A stretch of DNA of 64,000 nucleotides from UBA1479 sp040218445 (GTDB taxonomy: Bacteria > Pseudomonadota > Alphaproteobacteria > Rhodospirillales > Casp-alpha2). The notes under the pieces are model-generated. The model saw nothing but the letters and a program-made list of their open reading frames with translations, was not told where the DNA came from and did not search any database. The first letter of the stretch is position 1. Each line of letters starts with the position of its first letter. The stretch is from the NCBI GenBank assembly GCA_040218445.1, contig JAVJRK010000017.1, positions 248,001 to 312,000 of the forward strand, given 5' to 3'. The position numbers were made by a program, and so were the translations under genes. Below, in pieces: positions 43,941-52,339 of the stretch.

Positions 43941-45746
43941 TTAGGAGGCGAAATCCGCGCCTTGTTCCATCGCTGTAATTACCTGTAGCGCTTCGGGCGC
44001 AATTTCCTCTAATTGCATTTCTCTCGCAATTGCCAAGGCAGAGAAAGACACACCGAACTCTTTTTTTGACCATCCAGACAAGGTTGAAACGATGTCCTTG
44101 CCCGGACAGATGCTCATGACGCCAATTGAAGAGGCTTCTGCGCCTTTCACTATTTTGCGTGCTTTCTTGTTCGCATCAGCCGACCCTTGTCGGTCTCTAG
44201 CGCCTATCTCATTTGAAATTTGATCAAACACATCGGTCTGCATTGCTTCGCAGATTTCCGAAATTTTTTTCTCAACAGCTGCGATATTGGGAAAAGTAGA
44301 TTTGGTTCGCTGTTCGATGACTCGTGAGATTGCAGGTGCTGAAAGTACGTAATTCTCGATTTCTTTTCGGTTCCAAATATGTAGGTTCAATCCATTGCCA
44401 CGTGCTTCTTTTTTGATTTTTTCGTTTTCTGCCTCCGGGCGGTAATCGGAGTCTAAGATGCAGTACGCTTTAATTGATTGATCGCCAGCGTTCTTTAGTC
44501 CAATCGCTGCACCAACCGCATGTTTCCAATTTCCAAACCCGTTGATTGATATATGTGGGATGGCGTTGAAGCTAGTTGGGCTATCCGGAAAAATCTTTTC
44601 ATGAAGGGCCGTAAGAAAATCAAAATCGTCACCTTCTATAAAGACGCATTTCCGCGCTGACCAAAGGCGGGTGAGCTGCAGATTGTGAGCTCCGCCAATA
44701 TTATCAATCACGCTTTGGACGGCTGGAATGTTCTCTGCAAATTTTGAGTCTGAACTATCTTTATCGACCACGAGAACGTCGTCCGGATTCACCTCTGCCA
44801 AAATCTCTGTTGAGTGGGTCGCGACCAGAACTTGGGCAAAATAACCTTCCACAAGATGAAAGAGTCGGCGCTGGAGATCTGGGTGGAGATAGGCATCAGG
44901 CTCATCGAGCACCACGATCGATTGCCTTGCGCATCTCGCCAAAAACCAACAGGTCTGTAGCCATGCCTGAAGACCACTTCCTACCCATCCGACCTCAGCG
45001 ACGAACGCGCCATCTCTAACCAAAAGATTCAATTGCGGCGGTGTGTGAGTTGTTCGGTCAATTGAGTCTATTCGAAGGTGCGGCCAGGATGACTCTGCGA
45101 GCGCGACAAAAGAATCGTAGAAAGTCGGGATAAATCCGTCCTCTTCTTCGTTGTCTTCATTTATCTGTATTCGGCTTTGATCTATGTTTCCGCCTAAATA
45201 ATAAATTTGGTTTCTAAAATGCAGAGAGGATAAGCGCGTATTAATATTTGACCTGACGTAATCGGAGTTCCTTATCTCTTCCGATAGCCTCAGCCTCCCA
45301 ATGGGAGGCAGAACATTGATTGTGTCTTGCAAAGCGTTTGAGGCTTGGGATGCTGTTAGAATCCGACTATTTCCTTTTCTCAATACGGCAAAAATATCTT
45401 CTGTTTCTGAATTGAGATAAATTTTTATTATTACTTTATTTGAGAATTTTGCAGTAATAATTGCTGGTGGTTCTCCGTACCTGTAGCAAAGGTTCCGGAA
45501 TTCGAACTCTAATCCTCTAAGAGATGGGGATATCCCATTGCGTGCAGATGGAGTTTTCAGCCAATCGGGCGGTGAAACGAAACGTGTCCTCGGCGCACGC
45601 AAGGCAACAATGGACACCAGCGTTAGTGCTTCGATGATTGTCGATTTTCCAGCGTTGTTACGTCCTACAATTACAGATGTTTGTCTCAGCGGGATTTTGT
45701 GCTTCACGAAACCCCGATAATTATCAAGTTCCAGTTCAACAATCAT
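43941..45746 (-). CDS. OLD-family ATP-dependent nuclease (ABC ATPase plus TOPRIM)
   Basis: A 601-residue protein with an N-terminal ABC-type ATPase split by insertions and a C-terminal TOPRIM nuclease. Walker A is VGRNNAGKST near residue 27; Walker B and the D-loop are IVVLDEPDAYLHPDLQ and the switch histidine is in LVATHSTEI. TOPRIM motifs are the glutamate in FIEGDDFDFL, DxD in YCILDSDYRPE and a lysine in WNRKEIENYV. OLD, GajA and relatives act in phage defence. No UvrD-like GajB gene is next to it, so this is a solo type. The AT-rich codon use is unlike the host. ATG 45746 starts the conserved MIVELELDNYRGF; a GTG at 45788 is also in frame. Confidence 0.88.
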   Translation of the reverse strand: MIVELELDNYRGFVKHKIPLRQTSVIVGRNNAGKSTIIEALTLVSIVALRAPRTRFVSPPDWLKTPSARNGISPSLRGLEFEFRNLCYRYGEPPAIITAKFSNKVIIKIYLNSETEDIFAVLRKGNSRILTASQASNALQDTINVLPPIGRLRLSEEIRNSDYVRSNINTRLSSLHFRNQIYYLGGNIDQSRIQINEDNEEEDGFIPTFYDSFVALAESSWPHLRIDSIDRTTHTPPQLNLLVRDGAFVAEVGWVGSGLQAWLQTCWFLARCARQSIVVLDEPDAYLHPDLQRRLFHLVEGYFAQVLVATHSTEILAEVNPDDVLVVDKDSSDSKFAENIPAVQSVIDNIGGAHNLQLTRLWSARKCVFIEGDDFDFLTALHEKIFPDSPTSFNAIPHISINGFGNWKHAVGAAIGLKNAGDQSIKAYCILDSDYRPEAENEKIKKEARGNGLNLHIWNRKEIENYVLSAPAISRVIEQRTKSTFPNIAAVEKKISEICEAMQTDVFDQISNEIGARDRQGSADANKKARKIVKGAEASSIGVMSICPGKDIVSTLSGWSKKEFGVSFSALAIAREMQLEEIAPEALQVITAMEQGADFAS

Positions 45747-45829
45747 CGGTAACTCGCTTCGTCTCGAAAAATCAAAATTGTCCGACACAATTGAGTGGTC
45801 AAATCAAGCGAATGGCGGAATATCCATGA

Positions 45830-46432
45830 TTGCGCCTGACAATACGCTGCACTTATTACGCTATCACAAAGAATGGTCCCGCGTATACGCGACGTTTTCG
45901 CAATACGAACGCCTCGATAGTTCAATTCTTCACGAGTGAATTTGCCAATCGAACAGACGTGGACCTGGACGACGGCGTGTGGCAGGCGAGGGCCGGCGAC
46001 ACGAAGTCGGGCGAGGAGAAGCTGGTGCCGCTGTCGAGACAGGCGGTGTCCCTGCTGCGGGGGCTGTCGGGGGAGGGCGACTACGTGTTCGGCGGTGAGA
46101 CGCCATTTGTCACCCATAAGGTGAAGCATAATAAGCTCTACAAGGCAGCGGGCCGCGTGAAGGACGACTCCAGCCACCCGGACGGCGGTTGGACGCCGCA
46201 CGACTTCCGGCGCACCCAGCGGACGCGGCTCGCCCGTGTGTCCGGCGTGAAGAGCCACGTCGCCGACATGCTGGCCGGCCGCCGTGGCAACGAGCAACAG
46301 GGCGTGTCGGGCATCTACAATCAGCACGACTACCTGGAGGAGATGCGGCACGCCGCCCAGGCCTGGGCCGACTGGCTGGAGGTGGTCGTCAACGACGAAG
46401 AGACGGTGGTTCCGATGGAGGCGGCGCAGTGA
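45830..46432 (+). pseudogene. Tyrosine integrase, C-terminal remnant
   Basis: An open frame of 200 codons whose last 150 match the catalytic domain of a phage-type integrase: TKSGEEKLVPLS, the HxxR box as HDFRRTQRTRL, and the tyrosine region YNQHDYLEEMRHA. The arm-binding and core-binding domains and the first catalytic arginine (normally in a GxRxxE box) are missing; the first 40 residues look unrelated. The break lies close to the start of the nuclease gene, suggesting that its arrival replaced the integrase front half. It should not be active alone. Confidence 0.75.
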
Positions 46433-46803
46433 CGAAGAAGACGGAAAAGCACACGCGGGTCCGGGCCCGCGTCGTCAAGCTGGACGACGACCTGCGCCAG
46501 CGGGGGATTGAGACGAACCTCTCGCGGGTGGCCGGGATGATGGACGACAACCCCAACGACGAGGTCGTCGCGGCGCTGGCGTCAACCACGACCGACACGT
46601 TGGAGGACCTGCACAGGCGCTACGAGGATAAGCTGATCGGCATAGCGCGGGTCCAGGAGTTGGCGGGCATCAAGAAGTCGGAGGTGGACCGCCGAGTTCG
46701 CGCCGGAACCTTCCCCGCGCCGAAGGTCGCGGGGGACGGAAAGGACCGCAAGTGGTCCCACATAGAAGTAATGGCCTGGGTCACCGAACAGGCGCGGCGG
46801 TGA
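46429..46803 (+). CDS. AlpA-like DNA-binding protein with N-terminal extension
   Basis: A 124-residue product. The last 55 residues resemble the AlpA/excisionase winged helix (VQELAGIKKSEVDRRVRAG, FPAPKVAGDGKDRKWSHIEV), which in satellites and prophages controls integrase expression or excision. The first 65 residues are charged and resemble nothing I know. The GTG start overlaps the integrase stop (GTGA), so it was probably translated with the integrase. Confidence 0.7.
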   Translation: MTKKTEKHTRVRARVVKLDDDLRQRGIETNLSRVAGMMDDNPNDEVVAALASTTTDTLEDLHRRYEDKLIGIARVQELAGIKKSEVDRRVRAGTFPAPKVAGDGKDRKWSHIEVMAWVTEQARR

Positions 46804-46933
46804 CAATTTGATCAGGTACGCTTAGACCTGAACCACTCCCAGTGCCATCTGACGTATTCATTGTCGAGATCGTGTTTGAGGGCAATCGTCTTGCCGTCAA
46901 GAGGGTCGCCAGGAACCTTCGACTTGATCTTAA

Positions 46934-47485
46934 AACTACCTGCGCCTCGCTGCAGGCGAAGCATCCTTCTCGAACGCCTACTCTGACCACAGGACGGGCG
47001 ACATTACGATTTGTTCCGAGGTGTTTGTGAAGCTATCAGCCGCCGGTAAGAAGGGTGCGTTGTCCGCGATAATGTATCACGAGCTGGGTCACACCCTCCT
47101 GAACCTCTGGGGGTTGCCGGGGTTTGACAACGAGGAGACGGTGGACGAGTTCGCCGTCGTGATGCTTTACCTGGACGGGAGGCAGGAGTACGCGCTCGAG
47201 TTCATGGAGTACTTCGAGAAAAATAATCCGTGGATAGAGGCTAGGATGATCATCGAGCGCGGGGGGCGGCACCCAATCTCCTCCCAGCGCATCCGAAACG
47301 TGAGGCGGATACTCAGCAATCCGGGGCCAGTGATTGAGCGATGGAACCGGCTGTTGTACCCGCATATGACTGTCGCTGGTCTGGAGAACGTGCTGAAGAC
47401 GGCGCCGCGATATGCCGACCGGGCATTGGCCGAAAAGTTGATCGCCGAGAAGTCTGCGCGTCGAGAACCACCGCCTCAAAATTAG
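46934..47485 (+). pseudogene. DUF4344-like metallopeptidase, N-terminally truncated
   Basis: The frame encodes SFSNAYSDHRTGDITICSE, followed by the zinc motif HELGH in IMYHELGHTLLNLWG and a downstream acidic segment ETVDEFAVVML, the arrangement of the DUF4344 putative metallopeptidases. No ATG or GTG with a ribosome binding site precedes the conserved part: the frame is stopped at 46931, and the first possible start (GTG 47021) would cut into the domain. Either the front was lost or a frameshift separates it from codons upstream (46842 onward in another frame). The zinc site itself is intact. Confidence 0.6.
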
Positions 47486-47540
47486 GTCAAGGACCTGTAC
47501 TAGGACCTGGGCGGTTTGTTCTCCTGGGCCCAGAAAGTAA

Positions 47541-47576
47541 AAGCCCCTTAACTCGTTGAGTTAAGGGGCTTCTTTT
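47541..47576 (+). terminator. Terminator bordering att copy B
   Basis: A perfect 14-bp stem (AAGCCCCTTAACTC, GAGTTAAGGGGCTT) with a 3-base loop, followed by CTTTT; the minus strand also ends in a T run. It closes element 1 and abuts the att repeat. Confidence 0.9.
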
Positions 47577-47621
47577 GGTCGGAGTGAGAGGATTCGAACC
47601 TCCGACCCCCGCCTCCCGAAG
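47576..47621 (-). repeat. att copy B: tRNA-Pro 3' end repeat
   Basis: 46 bases identical to the 3' end of the intact tRNA-Pro gene (56493-56538). It is the junction between elements 1 and 2 and the left attachment site of element 2. Confidence 0.93.
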
Positions 47622-47644
47622 GCGTGAACAAGCCATTTTCCCTT

Positions 47645-47770
47645 GCTTACACGAACTTTCTTTCTCTTACTAACACATTGCAAAATCGTCATAAATGCCT
47701 TACTTTTGAGGCGGTGGTTAAGCGCGAATTTACCCTGATTTACTCTTATTTGCTTACATCGTGCTTACAT
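47645..47770 (+). promoter_or_regulatory. Arm-type integrase sites, left end
   Basis: GCTTACAT occurs at 47752-47759 and 47763-47770, 11 bp apart, and a variant GCTTACAC at 47645-47652. The same pair with the same 11-bp step occurs at the right end of the element (56427-56445). Paired direct repeats inside both borders are what arm-binding domains of tyrosine integrases recognise. Confidence 0.7.
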
Positions 47771-47829
47771 GGGAATGGCCCCTTACCCCTGCTTTACGCG
47801 AACAGGGGTCAGAATTTGGAGGCGATGCA

Positions 47830-49125
47830 ATGCCGAAAATCTCAAAAAGCACCGTGGATTCCACGCATCCGAAAGGCGCTCAATTCTTCGTTTGGGACGA
47901 CGTGTTGAAGGGATTCGGCCTTCGCGTCACACCGGCGGGCGTGAAAAGTTTCGTCTTCCAATACAGAACGCCGGAAGGGCGGACACGCCGGGCCACGATT
48001 GCCAAGGTCGGCACCGTCACACCGGCAAAAGCCCGCGAACTTGCCGAGGATATGGCCGCAACCGTCAAGCATGGCGGCGACCCGCTAGGCGACAAATCCG
48101 CCGCGCGTAATTCGATCACCGTTGCAGAACTGTTGGACGCTTATTTGAAGTCCGCCGCGTTCGCCGCGAAAGCGGAAAGCACGCGGGCGACCGACAAGGG
48201 CCGGATTGAACGGCACCTTCGCCCGCTTCTGGGGAAGATGTATGCACATAAACTCGGAAGCGACGACGTGCAGCGCGCCTTCAATCAGATCGTCGCCGGC
48301 AAGACGGCGGGCCACATCAAAACCGGCAAACGCGGCCTTGCCCGAGTGACGGGGGGGCATGGGGCGGCCCGTGCTTCGGTGAGGCTTTTGCGGGCGATTT
48401 ATAATTGGGCGGCAGACGCGATGGCGCTCAAGGTTGATAACCCCTGCGCCAAGATAAAGATGGGGCGCGACGGCGAGCGCGATGTGATTTTGGATTCGCC
48501 CGAACAGTACGAGCGCCTGTTCCGTACCCTTGAAAAAATGGAAGCCGAGAAACGCATCCGCGCCCCCGTAGCGGATGCAATCCGCCTGATCGCCATGACA
48601 GGCGCGCGCCGTTCCGAAGTTATCGGCCTACGTTGGAAACACGTTGACCTGAAAGGCGGGCGGATCGTTCTTCCCGCGACTTCACACAAGGCGGGCCACA
48701 AAACCGGCAAGGCCCGAATCATTCCGTTGGCGACGGCGGCGCAAGCGATCATTTCCCGCCAGCCGGAAGGCAAGCCGGACGATTTGGTTTTCCGCCCGGC
48801 GCGTGGCGACAAGCCGATGCACATTAATAAGCCGTGGCGTGACGTTCGCGCCGAAGCCGACTTGCCGGAAGGGATCGGCCTTCACGGCCTCCGGCATTCC
48901 GTCGCGTCGCTGATGGCGATGGCCGGTGCTGGGGCAAGTGAGATTCAGGCAGTCACGGGCCATCGTGATCTTAGGATGGTGCAACGCTACGTTCACTTCG
49001 CCGACAACGCCCGCGCCGCGCTGGCCGAACGTGCCGCCGCGCCGGCTTTGGCAGGCTTGGCTGCTGCGGCTGGCGAACAGGGCGGCGAAGTGGTGACGCT
49101 GGCGGATAAGAAGGGGCGGGGATAA
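47830..49125 (+). CDS. int: Tyrosine-type site-specific integrase
   Basis: A 431-residue recombinase. It has an N-terminal arm-binding domain of the DUF4102 type (FVWDDVLKGFGLRVTP, SFVFQYRTPEGRTRR), a core-binding SAM-like domain (VAELLDAYLKSAA) and the catalytic domain with Arg in TGARRSEVIGLRW, HxxR in HGLRHSVASL, and the tyrosine in TGHRDLRMVQRYVHF. All catalytic residues are present. ATG 47830 follows TTGGAGG; an in-frame GTG at 47761 lies inside an arm site and lacks a ribosome binding site. It would act on the tRNA-Pro 3' end repeats. Confidence 0.95.
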   Translation: MPKISKSTVDSTHPKGAQFFVWDDVLKGFGLRVTPAGVKSFVFQYRTPEGRTRRATIAKVGTVTPAKARELAEDMAATVKHGGDPLGDKSAARNSITVAELLDAYLKSAAFAAKAESTRATDKGRIERHLRPLLGKMYAHKLGSDDVQRAFNQIVAGKTAGHIKTGKRGLARVTGGHGAARASVRLLRAIYNWAADAMALKVDNPCAKIKMGRDGERDVILDSPEQYERLFRTLEKMEAEKRIRAPVADAIRLIAMTGARRSEVIGLRWKHVDLKGGRIVLPATSHKAGHKTGKARIIPLATAAQAIISRQPEGKPDDLVFRPARGDKPMHINKPWRDVRAEADLPEGIGLHGLRHSVASLMAMAGAGASEIQAVTGHRDLRMVQRYVHFADNARAALAERAAAPALAGLAAAAGEQGGEVVTLADKKGRG

Positions 49126-49598
49126 TGGCGCGGGACATTATCAATAACTTGAACTGGCTATCATATCTTCCGCGCTTAGTCCGCATCGAAAAGACGGCGC
49201 GATGGATATTGGAACAGCCCGACGACTCGCGCCATGAAATTGCCAGAGAAATTCTCAAAACCGCCGCGCAAGTTCGTCGCGATCACAAACACGGCTGGGA
49301 CACTTCGAATTTTGTAGATACCCTCAATCAACTTTGCGGCCGGGCGGATGCAGAGATTTTCGCGCCGTATGTTAAGGAATCCGCCAAGCGCCGCGAGCGG
49401 TTCCGCGATCAAGTTGCGGAACCTCGCAACAAGCAAGCACGCGCCGAAGGAAACGCACGACGCGCTGAATGGCAAAGCGCCGCCGATGAAATTTGGTCAC
49501 GCCATCCTGAGTGGACTGCCTCCGACGTGGCACGCCGGATTGCCAAGGATCGTGGCGGCGACTGGAACACAATCCGCCGCAGGATCGCCCGCAAGTAA
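49125..49598 (+). CDS. Hypothetical protein coupled to the integrase
   Basis: A 157-residue basic protein; its ATG shares a base with the integrase stop (TAATG). The middle is charged and probably helical. The end (IWSRHPEWTASDVARRIAKD and following residues) reads like a helix-turn-helix in which the second helix carries several arginines, so DNA binding is possible. No family was recognised. Confidence 0.65.
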   Translation: MARDIINNLNWLSYLPRLVRIEKTARWILEQPDDSRHEIAREILKTAAQVRRDHKHGWDTSNFVDTLNQLCGRADAEIFAPYVKESAKRRERFRDQVAEPRNKQARAEGNARRAEWQSAADEIWSRHPEWTASDVARRIAKDRGGDWNTIRRRIARK

Positions 49599-49603
49599 AT
49601 AGT

Positions 49604-49628
49604 TGTCACGGCCTTCTAAGCCGTGACA
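49604..49628 (+). terminator. Hairpin after the integrase unit
   Basis: A perfect 9-bp stem TGTCACGGC and GCCGTGACA with a 7-base loop, 6 bases past the preceding stop codon. No T run follows, so it may be a weak terminator or an operator. Confidence 0.45.
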
Positions 49629-49640
49629 GCCGATACCGCT

Positions 49641-49673
49641 TACCTTTCGAACCTAGACGCAACTCGAAAGGTA
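49641..49673 (+). promoter_or_regulatory. Inverted repeat covering the ribosome binding site of the AlpA-like gene
   Basis: TACCTTTCGA (49641-49650) and TCGAAAGGTA (49664-49673) form a perfect 10-bp inverted repeat with a 13-base spacer. The right arm contains GAAAGG, the Shine-Dalgarno of the gene starting at 49680. As RNA it would hide the ribosome binding site; as DNA it could be an operator for a dimeric regulator. Confidence 0.65.
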
Positions 49674-49679
49674 ATAGCG

Positions 49680-49904
49680 ATGACACCGGAATATTTCACG
49701 CGAGCCGAAGCCGCCGAATACCTTACATCGCGCGGTCTGCCCGTATCCAAATGCACCCTTCAAAAATGGGCGACGGTCGGCGGCGGTCCCGTCTATCGGA
49801 TTTTCGGTATCCGCGCGCTCTACACGCCCGCCGACTTGGACGATTGGGCCGAAGAAAAGCTGAGCGCCCCGCGCCGGTCGACTTCCGAAACGGTCGCCGC
49901 GTGA
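49680..49904 (+). CDS. AlpA-like helix-turn-helix regulator (excisionase type)
   Basis: A 74-residue protein with a winged helix of the AlpA/MerR type: EYFTRAEAAEYLTSRGLPVS, KCTLQKWATVGGGPVYRI, ALYTPADLDDWAEEKL. Such proteins are the usual switch of phage satellites and are often the target of helper-phage signals. ATG 49680 lies 8 bases after AAAGG, which is part of an inverted repeat. Its TGA overlaps the next ATG, and it heads the chain of overlapping replication genes. Confidence 0.85.
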   Translation: MTPEYFTRAEAAEYLTSRGLPVSKCTLQKWATVGGGPVYRIFGIRALYTPADLDDWAEEKLSAPRRSTSETVAA

Positions 49905-50032
49905 TGACGCCCGCGACTTTGAACGAGGCCCTTCGCCAAGCGCAGCTTCGCGTCCGCGCCGCCCGCGCCGAACTGCGTGCTGCCGAAGTCGAACTGCGCC
50001 GCGTGCGGCGCGAACACAGAGAGGTGGCATGA
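49904..50032 (+). CDS. Small coiled-coil protein
   Basis: A 42-residue product, nearly all one amphipathic helix rich in Arg, Ala, Glu and Leu (RQAQLRVRAARAELRAAEVE). It is supported by ATGA overlaps at both ends, which place it in a chain of coupled genes. The function is unknown; it may be a partner of the neighbouring regulator or of replication proteins. Confidence 0.55.
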   Translation: MTPATLNEALRQAQLRVRAARAELRAAEVELRRVRREHREVA

Positions 50033-50340
50033 TGCGCCCCGAACTCCAAACCATCGCCGCGAAACGCGCTGACGGCATTGCTACGGCGGCGGGATCGGCA
50101 CGCCGCATGCTGGCGCTGATCGAACACCTGGTCGCGGCCTCACAATGCCCGTTGGAGCGGCGGGCGTTGCGACTCCAAGCCGTGGCCATCCGGCGGAACT
50201 TGATCGCGATCATGAAAGCGCCGTCACCGTTCGCGCGACCCGTGACCATCCCGGACGACGTGACCATGACGCCGCCCGTGGACGGGTCGCGCGTTCCGCG
50301 CCGTGTCGCCGTGCAACCGATTAGCCGAGGAGCACCTTGA
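50029..50340 (+). CDS. Hypothetical protein of the satellite replication operon
   Basis: A 103-residue basic protein with no recognised domain. The first 65 residues are probably helical (MLALIEHLVAASQ, RALRLQAVAIRRNLIAIM); the remainder is proline-rich. The ATG overlaps the preceding stop by four bases and is preceded by AGAGAGG. The stop overlaps the next gene. Confidence 0.6.
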   Translation: MMRPELQTIAAKRADGIATAAGSARRMLALIEHLVAASQCPLERRALRLQAVAIRRNLIAIMKAPSPFARPVTIPDDVTMTPPVDGSRVPRRVAVQPISRGAP

Positions 50341-50822
50341 CGATGGATATGCACCAAACAGAAACCGCCGCGCCCGGGCAGGGACACGGCGGCGGGGTAA
50401 CTGGAAAATCGAGCGTTTCCAATCATACCCCAAAAACCCCGAATTTTCAACTTCTCGACGCCGCCTTGTCCGAGATTGACGCGGCGCGCGGGCGCGATGC
50501 GACGAAGGCCGACGCGGCTTACCACAAGCGAGTGGCGGACGACCTTTCGAACTGGCTGGCCGACGATCTTCTGCAAGCCCGCCGTCGCATCCCTAACGAA
50601 CCGAAAGGCCGGCGCGTGCCGCCGACGATGGGCGACTTGCGAGGCATGGTGGACGTGCAGCGCCGCCTAGCTGCGGCGCGAACGGAGGCGGAATTATGGG
50701 ACGCGGCCACATGGGCGGCGCTCAATACCAACGATCCGAAATGGGAACGGCTTGTGATGGAACTGTCCCGCGCCGAAAGCCATGTCGCGGAACTTGAACG
50801 AGAGGCGCAACCGTGGAAATGA
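50337..50822 (+). CDS. Hypothetical protein upstream of the helicase
   Basis: A 161-residue product. The first 35 residues are Gly/Thr/Ser-rich and unstructured; the rest is helical and charged (RRIPNEPKGRRVPPTMGDLR, LSRAESHVAELEREAQ). No family was recognised. TTG 50337, 6 bases after GAGG and overlapping the preceding stop, or ATG 50343 may be the start. It overlaps the helicase gene by 10 bases, so it probably works in replication. Confidence 0.6.
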   Translation: MTMDMHQTETAAPGQGHGGGVTGKSSVSNHTPKTPNFQLLDAALSEIDAARGRDATKADAAYHKRVADDLSNWLADDLLQARRRIPNEPKGRRVPPTMGDLRGMVDVQRRLAAARTEAELWDAATWAALNTNDPKWERLVMELSRAESHVAELEREAQPWK

Positions 50823-52339
50823 ATAATCAATCAACGCTACGCGCCGCCGGGTATCGAGGCCCGACCGTTGCGCCGACAATCCCCGTAGCCATCGGGCCGG
50901 GGCGGACTGCCGAGGCGGTCGAGTCCGTACTAGCGACATTGCGCGAGCGGCCCGACGTGTTCGACCTGGGCGGCGCTATCGTGCATATCCACAATGGCGC
51001 AACGGTGCCGCTCGACCGTCACGCGCTGGCGCATTTTCTCGGAAGCGCTGTGCGTTTCGTGCGCTTCAAACAGGATGGCACCGCGAGCGCCGACGACCCG
51101 CCGCAACGCCTCGTTGACCAGCTACTATCGCTGGGCGCGGTGCGCGGGCTCAAGCCGTTGGACGCGGTGACGACCATTCCGACCCTTCGACCCGACGGGA
51201 GCGTTTTGGACTCGCCCGGATACGATGCGGCATCCCGGTTGCTCTACGTGGGCGACGGCGAGTCGAGCGTGCCGGAACGTCCATCGGCGGACGAAGTGCG
51301 GTCGGCTTATGAGACGGCACTATTTCCGTTCCGCGAATTTCCCTTCGTGGGGCCGGTCGATTGGGCCGTGATGCTTTCCGCGATCCTGACCGCCGTTATC
51401 CGACCCGCACTCCCGACGGCGCCGGCCTTCGCCTTCGACGCGCCGTCGGTTGGAAGCGGCAAGACGTTGCAGGCGTCATGTGTCGCGGCGATAGCGAGCG
51501 GCGAACGTCCCGAACCGTGGCCCCCGGTTGCGGCGCGCGACGATGAGGAAATAAGAAAGCGCCTGTTCGCCGCGCTTCGCACCGGGGCGCGTGCAATCGT
51601 ATGGGACAACCTCGCCGGCACCCTCGACTCCCCGAGCCTCGCCGCGTTCCTGACCGGGCCGACGTTCCGCGACCGCATCCTCGGAAAATCGGAAAGCCTG
51701 GCCCTTCCAAACCGAGCGGTATTCCTGCTGACCGGCAACAACGTGAGCCTCGCGGGTGACATGCCGCGGCGTGTCCTTACGTGTCGCATCGATCCAAAAT
51801 GCGAGCGCCCGTTCGCCCGGCAATTCGACCTCGACCCCTTGGCGCACGTCATGGCGCATCGCGTCGATATAGCCACAGCGGCGCTGGCCATTGTGCGCGG
51901 TTGGCTTACCAGCGGTGCGGCACCGCGCCCCGGCCGCGTGGCCAGCTTTGAAGCATGGGACTCGTTCGTGCGCCAGCCGGTCGCGTGGATCATGGGCGTT
52001 GACCCGCTCGACGCGATCAACACGGGCGCGGAAGCGGATCCAGAACGGGAAGCCCTGGGCGATCTTTTGGAAGCGTTGCGGATGTGTTTCGGGGATGCGG
52101 GGTTTACCGCCGCCGACGTGGCCGACGCTATCCGCAAAGGCGCGGGACCGTTCGGTGACGAAGCGCAACGGGCCGTCGCCGCCGCCGTGGCCGACGTGGC
52201 CGGGCGTAACGATCCGAGCGCCAAGAGCATCGGGCGCATCCTTAATTTCCGACGTGGGCGGATCGTCAACGGCATGAAGCTGGAATGCGAGCCGACGCGC
52301 GACGGAAAGCGTTGGTTTGCGACTTTGGAGAGGGTTTAG
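50813..52339 (+). CDS. Satellite replication helicase (AAA+/SF3-like ATPase)
   Basis: A 508-residue protein. The ATPase domain (about residues 185-360) has Walker A DAPSVGSGKT, a Walker B-like ARAIVWDNL, sensor VFLLTGNNVSL with the polar Asn, and the basic pair in GDMPRRVLTCRID that may be the arginine finger; this resembles superfamily 3 or phage primase-helicases. The N-terminal 180 residues show no zinc finger or TOPRIM primase signature. The C-terminal part looks like a winged helix (FTAADVADAIRKG). The role in replicating the excised element is inferred from the operon and from the origin-like repeats at its 3' end. Confidence 0.75.
   Translation: MEMNNQSTLRAAGYRGPTVAPTIPVAIGPGRTAEAVESVLATLRERPDVFDLGGAIVHIHNGATVPLDRHALAHFLGSAVRFVRFKQDGTASADDPPQRLVDQLLSLGAVRGLKPLDAVTTIPTLRPDGSVLDSPGYDAASRLLYVGDGESSVPERPSADEVRSAYETALFPFREFPFVGPVDWAVMLSAILTAVIRPALPTAPAFAFDAPSVGSGKTLQASCVAAIASGERPEPWPPVAARDDEEIRKRLFAALRTGARAIVWDNLAGTLDSPSLAAFLTGPTFRDRILGKSESLALPNRAVFLLTGNNVSLAGDMPRRVLTCRIDPKCERPFARQFDLDPLAHVMAHRVDIATAALAIVRGWLTSGAAPRPGRVASFEAWDSFVRQPVAWIMGVDPLDAINTGAEADPEREALGDLLEALRMCFGDAGFTAADVADAIRKGAGPFGDEAQRAVAAAVADVAGRNDPSAKSIGRILNFRRGRIVNGMKLECEPTRDGKRWFATLERV

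Larger units (their letters stand above)
43734..47575. mobile_element. Integrative element 1 (older, partly decayed)
   Basis: A 3.9-kb segment between att copies A and B. It holds an OLD-like nuclease gene, a C-terminal integrase remnant, an AlpA-like regulator and a metallopeptidase fragment. Its left half is clearly AT-rich, its right half is not, so it is itself a mosaic. Because a newcomer enters at the intact tRNA, the segment farther from the tRNA should be the older insertion; the broken integrase agrees. Bases 43734-43940 hold no gene that can be supported. Confidence 0.8.

Noticed and set aside
43941..45746. Call as a Gabija system (GajA with GajB).
   Set aside because: No UvrD-like helicase gene stands beside it, so only the OLD-family assignment is justified.
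43689..47621. att copies A and B as two further tRNA genes.
   Set aside because: Only the 3' half (from the anticodon loop to CCA) is present; the D arm and the 5' acceptor strand are missing.
50813..52339. Call of the satellite helicase as a bifunctional primase-polymerase/helicase.
   Set aside because: Only the ATPase motifs are visible; no zinc finger, TOPRIM or prim-pol acidic motif was found in the first 180 residues.
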